Source: an uncultured Lachnospiraceae bacterium
GTDB taxonomy: Bacteria; Bacillota; Clostridia; Lachnospirales; Lachnospiraceae
Direction: 5' to 3'
Assembly: GCA_949840915.1 (NCBI GenBank)
Contig: CATKXY010000010.1
Location: 40,021-104,020 of the forward strand
Length of the DNA: 64,000 bases
The position numbers and the translations under genes were made by a program. The notes beneath the pieces are model-generated. The model ran no database searches and had not been told where the DNA came from. It worked only from the letters and a program-made list of their open reading frames with translations. Every line of letters starts with the position of its first letter. Positions within the stretch are counted from its first letter, which is position 1. Shown piece after piece: positions 9,766-16,964 of this stretch.

Positions 9766-11036
9766 TGCTGTTCACCTGCCTTAATCAAAGTTTTGCCGCT
9801 GGCAAGACATGAATCCTTATAATCCGAGGCACTGGTAATGCCCGATATCACGGTATTCCTGCCAACCGTCACGCCGCCCGGTATCACACTCTTTTCTCCC
9901 ACCGTCACAATACCGTGATTATAGATGTGGGGAGCCGTCTCGTTCTCAGCCTCCTCTCCCACGCCAAGCTTCACATTGTCGCCGATGGTCACGTTCTCGG
10001 CCACTATGGCCTTATTGAGCTCACAGCCCGCGCCGATCACTGTCTCGTTCATAATAATGGAATCCCGCACCACAGCGTCCTTTCCCACCGTCACACCGCA
10101 GCCGATCACGGAATTGTAGACCTTGCCGTATATATTCGTACCCTCACCCACGATACTGCGCTCGATCACGCTGTCCGCTGAAAAGTACTGAGGCGGCTGA
10201 ATTTCGCTCTTGGTAAATATTTTCCAATATTCCTCATAAAGATTGAACTCCGGCACAATATCGATCAGTTCCATATTGGCCTCCCAATAGGAATTTAATG
10301 TTCCGACGTCCTTCCAATAACCGGTAAATTCGTAGGCATACAGGGGTGAACCTTTTTCATGACAATACGGGATCACATGTTTTCCAAAATCCAGAGCCGG
10401 CTGGTCCGCCATGGCGATCAAAGCGCTCCGCAGTGTCTTCCAGTTAAAAATATAGATTCCCATGCTGGCCAGATTGCTTCTGGGATGTTCGGGCTTCTCC
10501 TCAAATTCCGTGATGCGTTTGTTCTCGTCGGCGATCATGATGCCGAAACGGCTTGCCTCCTCCATGGGCACAGGCATGACTGCTATGGTGACCTCCGCCC
10601 CGTTCTGTTTATGGAAATCCAGCATCACCTCATAATCCATTTTATAGATATGATCGCCGGACAAAATCAGCACATACTCAGGATTATAGCTCTCCATGTA
10701 CTCCAGGTTCTGATATATGGCATTCGCGGTACCCGTGTACCACTCACTGTTAGAGCTTTTCTCATAGGGGGGAAGCACGGCCACGCCGCCTATATTGCGG
10801 TCCAGATCCCACGGAATACCGATACCGATATGTGTGTTCAGCCGAAGCGGCTGGTACTGCGTCAGCACTCCCACCGTGTCCACGCCGGAGTTAATACAGT
10901 TGGACAGCGGAAAATCGATTATCCGATACTTTCCGCCAAATGCCACCGCAGGCTTTGCCACCTTGGCTGTCAGGACACCCAGACGGCTTCCCTGTCCTCC
11001 AGCCAGCAACATGGCTATCATCTCTTTTTTAATCAT
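9762..11036 (-). CDS. glgC: Glucose-1-phosphate adenylyltransferase, GlgC catalytic subunit
   Basis: 424 residues. It makes ADP-glucose from ATP and glucose-1-phosphate, the committed step of glycogen synthesis. It has the intact [11 protein letters not shown] loop near the N-terminus, [37 protein letters not shown] and a C-terminal beta-helix. The track's ORF is shortened to ATG 11036, which has AGGGGTGATGAC before it and gives the canonical [14 protein letters not shown]. First gene of the glgC-glgD unit; no glgA, glgB or glgP is nearby. Confidence 0.97.
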   Translation of the reverse strand: MIKKEMIAMLLAGGQGSRLGVLTAKVAKPAVAFGGKYRIIDFPLSNCINSGVDTVGVLTQYQPLRLNTHIGIGIPWDLDRNIGGVAVLPPYEKSSNSEWYTGTANAIYQNLEYMESYNPEYVLILSGDHIYKMDYEVMLDFHKQNGAEVTIAVMPVPMEEASRFGIMIADENKRITEFEEKPEHPRSNLASMGIYIFNWKTLRSALIAMADQPALDFGKHVIPYCHEKGSPLYAYEFTGYWKDVGTLNSYWEANMELIDIVPEFNLYEEYWKIFTKSEIQPPQYFSADSVIERSIVGEGTNIYGKVYNSVIGCGVTVGKDAVVRDSIIMNETVIGAGCELNKAIVAENVTIGDNVKLGVGEEAENETAPHIYNHGIVTVGEKSVIPGGVTVGRNTVISGITSASDYKDSCLASGKTLIKAGEQQ

Positions 11037-11105
11037 GTCATCACCCCTTCTGCCTTTCACCGTTATCAATGGTACGCAGACCATTTTCTGCCTTACATTA
11101 GATGC

Positions 11106-11134
11106 ATTATACCATACTTTCCCGTTTTAGTGAA
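11106..11134 (-). promoter_or_regulatory. Promoter of glgC-glgD
   Basis: Minus strand TTCACT, 17 bases, TATAAT, about 70 bases before the glgC ATG. It shares the AT-rich 257-base intergenic region with the divergent murC promoter. Confidence 0.6.
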
Positions 11135-11211
11135 TATAAACCACCAAAAAAATTCTGTTTTTTTCCGTTTTTATAGATAAATTTCACAATATTTATCTTA
11201 TGAATAAATAT

Positions 11212-11240
11212 TTGTTTTTTTGCACCACACTGTATATAAT
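11212..11240 (+). promoter_or_regulatory. Promoter of murC
   Basis: TTGTTT, 17 bases and a perfect TATAAT, 54 bases before the murC start; a second overlapping TATAAT follows at once. Confidence 0.6.
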
Positions 11241-11293
11241 ATAATATGTAATCACAGCCGTATTACATATCCGAAATCTGAAAGGACATCATT

Positions 11294-12691
11294 ATGTATA
11301 AAATTGATTTTTCAAACCCCTCCTCCATTTATTTTGCAGGAATCGGGGGAATCAGTATGAGCGGCCTGGCCGAGATTCTAGCGGACGCAGGTTTTAGGGT
11401 TTCCGGTTCTGACCGCAGCAAGAGCCCTCTGACTGAGCGGCTGGAGCAGAAGGGCATTCAGGTTTTCTACGGACAGCGGGCACAGAATATCACGCCCGAT
11501 ATTGACTGTGTAGTCTTCACCAGCGCCATCCGTCAGGACAATCCCGAGTATATCTCCACCGTGGAACAAAACATTCCCCATCTTACCCGGGCAGAGCTTC
11601 TGGGCCAGTTGATGCAGAATTACCGCACGGCTGTGGCCGTCAGCGGCACTCACGGAAAGACCACCACCACCTCTATGATCAGTGAGATCCTGCTTCAGGC
11701 AGACCTTGATCCCACGCTGTCCATCGGCGGTATCTACAAAAGCATCGGCGGTAATATACGGGTGGGCGGCCCTGATTATTTTGTCACCGAAGCCTGTGAG
11801 TACACCAACAGCTTTTTGAGCTTTTTCCCCACTGTCGGCATTATCCTCAACATCGAGGAAGACCACCTCGATTTCTTCAAGGATCTGGCGGACATCCGCC
11901 GCTCTTTTCGGGAATTTGCCAAACTTCTGCCCCCGGACGGCTGTCTGATCATCAATGCAGACATTCCCGACTGGCAGGAGATTGCAGCAGATCTGCCCTG
12001 CCGGGTGATCACATACTCTCTGACGGATACCTCTGCGGATTATTATCCCACAGATATCTCCTATGGTGAATTTGGGCATTCCGCCTTCAGCGCTCACGCC
12101 TCACGGTCCTGTCATGCCAAAAAGCCTGTCCGTCCCGTGCAGCTTCAGGTATCCGGCGAACACAATATCAGCAATGCGCTCGCGGCGCTTGCGCTGGCAG
12201 ATCTGGTCCGTGTACCCACCGACGCCGCTCTCCGGGCACTGGAGACCTTTGCAGGCACGGACCGACGCTTCCAGCTCAAAGGCAGCATCGGCGGCGTTAC
12301 TATAATAGATGATTATGCACATCACCCTACAGAAATTACTGCCACCTTAAAAGCTGCAAAAAATTATCCTCACAACACTCTCTGGTGCGTGTTTCAGCCC
12401 CACACGTACACTCGCACCAAGGCGTTTCTGGAAGAGTTTGCGCAGGCCTTGTGTCTGGCGGATAAAGTAGTTCTGGCCGACATCTATGCCGCCCGTGAGA
12501 CCGACACACTCGGAATCAGCTCCCGCACCCTGCAGTCGCACATTCAGGCCAACGGAGGCGAATGCTTTTACTTCCCCACCTTTGACGAAATTGAAAATTT
12601 TCTTTTAGAAAATTGCACAAAGGGCGATCTGTTGATAACTATGGGCGCGGGGGACGTGCTGAAAATCGGTGAAAATTTACTGGGAATCTAG
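11294..12691 (+). CDS. murC: UDP-N-acetylmuramate--L-alanine ligase
   Basis: 465 residues, the normal length. MurC adds L-alanine to UDP-MurNAc in the cytoplasm, the first amino acid of the peptidoglycan stem. Seen: N-terminal Rossmann loop FAGIGGISMSGLA, ATP loop SGTHGKTTTTSM near residue 118, central EACEYTNSF and DDYAHHPTEI, and the C-terminal QPHTYTRT. AAAGGACATCATT precedes the ATG. A DnaA-box-like repeat starts on the base after its stop codon. Confidence 0.97.
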   Translation: MYKIDFSNPSSIYFAGIGGISMSGLAEILADAGFRVSGSDRSKSPLTERLEQKGIQVFYGQRAQNITPDIDCVVFTSAIRQDNPEYISTVEQNIPHLTRAELLGQLMQNYRTAVAVSGTHGKTTTTSMISEILLQADLDPTLSIGGIYKSIGGNIRVGGPDYFVTEACEYTNSFLSFFPTVGIILNIEEDHLDFFKDLADIRRSFREFAKLLPPDGCLIINADIPDWQEIAADLPCRVITYSLTDTSADYYPTDISYGEFGHSAFSAHASRSCHAKKPVRPVQLQVSGEHNISNALAALALADLVRVPTDAALRALETFAGTDRRFQLKGSIGGVTIIDDYAHHPTEITATLKAAKNYPHNTLWCVFQPHTYTRTKAFLEEFAQALCLADKVVLADIYAARETDTLGISSRTLQSHIQANGGECFYFPTFDEIENFLLENCTKGDLLITMGAGDVLKIGENLLGI

Positions 12692-12860
12692 TTTTCCACA
12701 ATATCCACGGCCGGGATAAAAATATATTTTTTACTTAATGTGGATATTGCACTTTTTCATGTGGATAGTCTCCCCCAAAAATCATCACCGTTTCGGCATA
12801 GCCTCAGGACTCCCCGGAGTTCTTCCCCGCATATTATACACACTATCCACATTTTCCACA
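12692..12860. promoter_or_regulatory. Cluster of six DnaA-box-like 9-mers upstream of dnaD
   Basis: Between murC and dnaD are TTTTCCACA (12692), ATATCCACG (12701), TGTGGATAT (12739), TGTGGATAG (12760), CTATCCACA (12843) and TTTTCCACA (12852). Five differ from TTATCCACA or its complement at one position and one (12701) at two. The outer boxes are head-to-tail pairs with no gap, and the inner two are inverted and 21 bases apart. The whole gap (12692-12968) is AT-rich and has no gene; an extended -10 (TGCTATACT) near 12927-12935 probably serves dnaD. Confidence 0.6.
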
Positions 12861-12968
12861 TTATTTCACATTTTTTGTCTCCGCCGGGGTTTCGGGATTT
12901 TGACTATTTCTTTTTCAAAAATCTTATGCTATACTCAAACATACTTTGACGAAGAAAGGTTCGTGGCC

Positions 12969-14039
12969 ATGGCGCGTTTGACGATTTATAAGGATTCCAA
13001 TATGAATTCCACAGCGATTTCCAATCGTTTTATAGATGAATATATGGAGGGTGCGAATGAAGCCCAGCTCAAGGTATATCTGTACCTGCTCCGCATGCTG
13101 GGAGCAGGACAGGCTACCAGTGTGTCCGATCTTGCGGACAAGTTTAATCACACGGAGCGGGAGATCATCCGTTCTCTGAAATACTGGGAAAAACAGCAGC
13201 TTCTGACCATGGACTACGATGCGCAGGGTATCCCTGTGGGTATTCACTTCAAAGATTTGGAGAACGGGTCCGCGACGGATGCAAGACCCGCGCCCACCGC
13301 TCAGTCGCTGGCCATGTTTATGGAGCCTGCCGCAGAGCACTCCAGACAGGCTCAGTCAGCAGAAACTCCGATATCTTCTCCTTACGCCAAACCTTCCTAC
13401 TCGGCGGATCAGCTCCGGGAATTCAAGGGACGTGATGAGACCGCACAGCTTCTGTTTATTGCAGAGTCCTACATAGGCCGCCCTCTGACCCCGGCGGAGA
13501 TGAAATCGATCCTGTTCTTCACCGACGTGCTTCACTTTTCGGAGGATCTGATCGACCATCTGATCGCCTACTGTGTTGACAGAGGCAAAAAAGATTTTAA
13601 ATATATGGAAAAGGTGGCCGTAAACTGGGCTGAGAACAGTGTTTCCACACCCGCGCAGGCCAGAAAATTTGCAACAAAATATGACAAGAATGTCTACACT
13701 ATCATGAACGCACTGGGCAAAAACAATGCCCCCACTGCCAAAGAGGCAGAATACATCACCCGTTGGACCTGTCAGTATGGGTTTGACATGGACATTATTC
13801 TGGAGGCCTGCGAGCGCACCGTGATGGCCACAGACCGTCACCGCCTGGAATATGCGGAAAGCATCCTGAGCAGCTGGCGCCAGGAAAATGTGCATCACAA
13901 AGCGGACATCCACAAGATCGACGAACTTTATCACCGCAAAAAAACTGCCGCCAAACCGGCAGCCGGCAATAAATTTAATCAATTCTCCCAGAACAGCTAT
14001 GACTTCGACGAGCTTGAGAAAGAGCTTCTGCGCAACTAA
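12969..14039 (+). CDS. dnaD: DnaD-like primosome protein
   Basis: 356 residues. DnaD/DnaB-family proteins remodel DNA and help load the replicative helicase at origins and stalled forks. The N-terminal 100 residues look like a winged helix (YLYLLRMLGAGQATSVSDLADKFN). Two DnaD/DnaB_2-type helical domains follow (about 150-240 and 250-330), the second ending in the signature-like YAESILSSW. I start it at ATG 12969 (GAAAGG upstream), because the track's 77-codon extension runs through the promoter and DnaA-box region. It is followed 18 bases later by the DnaI-like loader gene, a natural operon. Confidence 0.88.
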   Translation: MARLTIYKDSNMNSTAISNRFIDEYMEGANEAQLKVYLYLLRMLGAGQATSVSDLADKFNHTEREIIRSLKYWEKQQLLTMDYDAQGIPVGIHFKDLENGSATDARPAPTAQSLAMFMEPAAEHSRQAQSAETPISSPYAKPSYSADQLREFKGRDETAQLLFIAESYIGRPLTPAEMKSILFFTDVLHFSEDLIDHLIAYCVDRGKKDFKYMEKVAVNWAENSVSTPAQARKFATKYDKNVYTIMNALGKNNAPTAKEAEYITRWTCQYGFDMDIILEACERTVMATDRHRLEYAESILSSWRQENVHHKADIHKIDELYHRKKTAAKPAAGNKFNQFSQNSYDFDELEKELLRN

Positions 14040-14057
14040 TGCCGAAAGGAGAGCAGT

Positions 14058-15050
14058 ATGGCACTGAGCAATCAGCAATACGAGTCCATCATGAGACGCT
14101 ATGAACAGACCCGGGACGCCAATCGGCATCTAATGGACGAGCGCAGGGAGACTGTTTTGAGCCTCATTCCCCAATACGGGGAACTGGAGGCGTCCGTGGC
14201 GGACGTCTCTCTCTCCAAGGCTCGCAGTCTGTTAAACGGCGATGAAACGGCGCTCCCCTCTCTGCATGCCTTTCTGGAGGAGACCAGGCTGAAAAAACGG
14301 GAACTTCTCACAGCCGCCGGGTTTCCCGCCGACTTTCTGGATCCTGTTTATACCTGCGCGGACTGCAAAGATACAGGATATCTGGACGGCGAATACCCTC
14401 AAAAGAACAAATGCCGCTGTCTTCGTCAACAGGAAATTTCAATTCTTTATGAACAATCCAACATTCAGGCATCCATTGCCCGGGAGAATTTTTCCACCCT
14501 CTCCTATGAGTATTATCAGGGAGAGGATCTGGAACGCTTTCAGGGCACCGTGAATATCTGCAAAGACTTTGTGCAGGACTTCGGCAAAGAATACCGCAAT
14601 CTCTTTTTCTATGGAACAGTGGGAACCGGTAAGAGCTTTCTCTCAGGCTGTATAGCCGCAGAGCTTCTGAAACAGGGCTGTTCCGTGATCTATTTCAGCA
14701 GTTCCGCCCTTTTTGACACATTGGCACGATATACTTTTGACACAAAAATAAAAGAAACTCTTTACAATTTTTATGAAGACCTTTACAATTGTGAATTGGT
14801 AATCATTGACGATTTGGGCACGGAGGTAACCAACACCTTTGTGGCGTCACAGCTGTTCTCCTGCCTGAACGAACGTCATCTGCGCCAAAAGGCCACTGTG
14901 ATCTCCACAAACCTGGGCCTGGAGGAACTGCGAGATCGCTATTCGGATAGAATTTTTTCCAGAATTACCAGCAACTATACTCTTTGTAAGCTGACCGGTT
15001 CAGATATCCGCATGCGCAGGAAACTATCAAACCTACATATGACAGAATAG
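14058..15050 (+). CDS. dnaI: DnaI/DnaC-type helicase loader
   Basis: 330 residues. It is an AAA+ ATPase that delivers the DnaB helicase to DNA with DnaD-type proteins. The N-terminal third has a zinc-binding pattern, Cys100/Cys103 and Cys119/Cys121 (CADC...CRC). The AAA+ core has Walker A YGTVGTGKS near 185 and Walker B LVIIDDLGTE. A GAAAGGAG site precedes the ATG. Pairing with dnaD supports the loader role over the transposon-type IstB relatives; there is no transposase nearby. Confidence 0.9.
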   Translation: MALSNQQYESIMRRYEQTRDANRHLMDERRETVLSLIPQYGELEASVADVSLSKARSLLNGDETALPSLHAFLEETRLKKRELLTAAGFPADFLDPVYTCADCKDTGYLDGEYPQKNKCRCLRQQEISILYEQSNIQASIARENFSTLSYEYYQGEDLERFQGTVNICKDFVQDFGKEYRNLFFYGTVGTGKSFLSGCIAAELLKQGCSVIYFSSSALFDTLARYTFDTKIKETLYNFYEDLYNCELVIIDDLGTEVTNTFVASQLFSCLNERHLRQKATVISTNLGLEELRDRYSDRIFSRITSNYTLCKLTGSDIRMRRKLSNLHMTE

Positions 15051-15069
15051 AAAGCGAGGATATTTTTGC

Positions 15070-16254
15070 ATGGGCAACCGCGAAGAAAAGCGTAATTTGG
15101 AGACCATTCCCGTCGGTTCACTGGGCATTATTGCTCTGGAAAGCTGCCAGACTCTGAGCGAGATGGTGGACAGTTATCTGGTAAAATGGAGAACCGAGCG
15201 GGAGAGTGAACACAAAGAATCCCTGGCCTTTTCGGGATATATGCGCGACACCTATCTGCTGGATACCAAAGTACCCCGTTTCGGTTCGGGTGAGGCAAAA
15301 GGCATTATCATGGAGTCTGTCCGCGGTACGGACTTATATCTGCTGGTGGACGTATTGAATTATTCCAAGACATACTCTCTCTGCGGACATGAGAATCACA
15401 TGTCCCCTGACGACCATTATCAGGATTTAAAACGTGTCATCGCCGCTGTGGGGGGCAAGGCGAGACGGATCACAGTCATCATGCCCTTCTTATACGAAAG
15501 CCGCCAGCATAAGAGAACTTCCAGAGAGTCTCTGGACTGTGCGCTGGCTCTGCAGGAGCTGGTGGCCATGGGCGTGGACAATATCATTACTTTTGACGCA
15601 CACGACCCCAGAGTACAGAACGCCATTCCTCTGCATGGATTTGAGACGGTACAGCCTGCCTATCAGTTTATCAAAGGTCTGCTGCGCCATGTGGACGACC
15701 TGAAGATCGATTCCGATCACATGATGGTGATCAGCCCGGATGAGGGCGGAATGAGCCGTGCGATCTACATTGCCAATGTACTGGAACTGGATATGGGAAT
15801 GTTTTATAAGCGCAGAGATTACACCCGCATTGTGGACGGCCGCAATCCCATTGTCGCCCATGAATTTCTGGGAAGCAGTGTGGAAGGCAAGGACATGATC
15901 ATCATCGACGATATGATCTCTTCCGGCGAGAGCGTTATCGAGGTTGCCACTGCCCTGAAAGAGCGCAAAGCAGGCAAAATTTTCGTATTTGCCACTTTCG
16001 GCCTCTTTACCAGTGGTCTGGACCGATTCGACAAAGCCTACGAGGAGGGTATCATCGACCGCGTGCTGACCACGAATCTGATCTATCAGACCCCGGAGCT
16101 TCTCAAACGCAGCTGGTATATTGACTGTGATATGAGCAAATATATTGCTTACATTATAGATACTCTGAACCACGACTCCTCCATCAGCGATCTTTTAAAT
16201 CCCAACGAGAGGATTCAGAGTATTGTGAACAGATATAAGGCAGGGAAGCTGTAG
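15070..16254 (+). CDS. prs: Ribose-phosphate pyrophosphokinase, long form
   Basis: 394 residues against about 315 for classical PRPP synthetase. It makes PRPP from ribose-5-phosphate and ATP for nucleotide, His and Trp synthesis. The metal/ATP region FDAHDPRVQNAIP and the PRPP loop IIIDDMISSGES (about 279-290) are present; RGTDLYLLVD and CGHENHMSPDDHY form the N-terminal half. About 50 extra residues lie at the N-terminus and others near the flexible loop, so it belongs to a divergent long clade seen in Clostridia (family knowledge). It starts 19 bases after dnaI; cotranscription is likely. Confidence 0.92.
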   Translation: MGNREEKRNLETIPVGSLGIIALESCQTLSEMVDSYLVKWRTERESEHKESLAFSGYMRDTYLLDTKVPRFGSGEAKGIIMESVRGTDLYLLVDVLNYSKTYSLCGHENHMSPDDHYQDLKRVIAAVGGKARRITVIMPFLYESRQHKRTSRESLDCALALQELVAMGVDNIITFDAHDPRVQNAIPLHGFETVQPAYQFIKGLLRHVDDLKIDSDHMMVISPDEGGMSRAIYIANVLELDMGMFYKRRDYTRIVDGRNPIVAHEFLGSSVEGKDMIIIDDMISSGESVIEVATALKERKAGKIFVFATFGLFTSGLDRFDKAYEEGIIDRVLTTNLIYQTPELLKRSWYIDCDMSKYIAYIIDTLNHDSSISDLLNPNERIQSIVNRYKAGKL

Positions 16255-16307
16255 ACTTATTTTTATGACATATTTCCGCTTAGCTTGAAATATTGCGATC
16301 GCCGTGC

Positions 16308-16335
16308 TTGACTTTTTTATAATTTTCTGTATAAT
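16308..16335 (+). promoter_or_regulatory. Strong promoter of the queT riboswitch transcript
   Basis: TTGACT, 16 bases, TATAAT. Transcription would start near 16342, exactly where the next inverted repeat begins. Confidence 0.75.
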
Positions 16336-16341
16336 AAGTTT

Positions 16342-16382
16342 TTGGAAAACCTTGGAGCGCCGACGATTCCAAGGTTTTCCAA
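16342..16382 (+). repeat. 15-bp perfect inverted repeat at the predicted mRNA 5' end
   Basis: TTGGAAAACCTTGGA and TCCAAGGTTTTCCAA flank an 11-base loop. No T-tract follows, so this is not an ordinary terminator. It lies between the promoter and the preQ1 aptamer and could be a 5' protective hairpin or an operator. Confidence 0.7.
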
Positions 16383-16388
16383 ATCATA

Positions 16389-16431
16389 CCGTCAGTTCGA
16401 AACCATCCTGACGTAAAACAAAACTAAGGAG
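16389..16431 (+). promoter_or_regulatory. preQ1-I riboswitch candidate upstream of queT
   Basis: P1 stem CGTCAG (16390-16395) pairs with CTGACG (16408-16413). The loop TTCGAAACCATC fits the class I pattern, and the A-rich tail TAAAACAAAACTAAGGA contains the conserved AAACTAAGGA that folds back on the loop. The AAGGAG in this tail is the queT Shine-Dalgarno, so ligand binding would block translation. The gene downstream is a queuosine-precursor transporter, which matches the known regulon. Confidence 0.85.
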
Positions 16432-16439
16432 ACCAAAAA

Positions 16440-16964
16440 ATGAACAAAAAAGTATTGTCACTCGTTCACGCGGCAGCCATTGCCGCTCTTTATGTTGTGC
16501 TGACGCAGTTAGCCAACGCTCTGGGACTGGCGAATAACGCCATTCAGATCCGTTTCTCGGAAGCCCTGACGATCCTTCCCTTTTTCACTCCGGCCGCCAT
16601 ACCGGGACTGTTTATGGGCTGTCTGCTGGCCAATCTTCTCACGGGCGCCATTCCCTGGGACATTCTCTTCGGAAGTCTTGCTACTCTTTTGGGGGCGCTG
16701 GGTACCTACCTGATCTGCGGATGCGCAAAACCCGACAAGCAGACCGGAACAGCCAGAGTCTTTCTCGCTCCTCTTCCACCAATTATCGCAAACACGATCA
16801 TCGTGCCCTTTGTGCTGGCCTACGCTTACGGCTTTGAAGGCGGAGTCCCTTATTTCATGCTCACTGTGGGTATCGGCGAGATTATCTCCTGCGGCATACT
16901 GGGCATCATACTCCTGAAAATACTGCAGAAATACCGCAAATACATCTTCCCGTTCATCGTCTGA
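16440..16964 (+). CDS. queT: QueT family queuosine-precursor transporter
   Basis: 174 residues, about five or six membrane helices. QueT proteins are substrate-binding (S) components thought to import preQ1 or related precursors with a shared ECF module. Seen: N-terminal AAAIAALYVVLTQL, the IQIRFSEALTILPFF segment typical of the family, NLLTGAIPWDILFGSLATLLGALGTY and the last helix GEIISCGILGIILLK. It sits behind a preQ1-I riboswitch candidate. Its last 11 bases overlap the 3' end of the convergent gene. Confidence 0.92.
   Translation: MNKKVLSLVHAAAIAALYVVLTQLANALGLANNAIQIRFSEALTILPFFTPAAIPGLFMGCLLANLLTGAIPWDILFGSLATLLGALGTYLICGCAKPDKQTGTARVFLAPLPPIIANTIIVPFVLAYAYGFEGGVPYFMLTVGIGEIISCGILGIILLKILQKYRKYIFPFIV

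Noticed and set aside
12738-12968. 77-codon N-terminal extension of DnaD in the track
   Set aside because: It crosses the DnaA-box-like cluster and promoter; the ATG at 12969 has an RBS and gives a normal protein.
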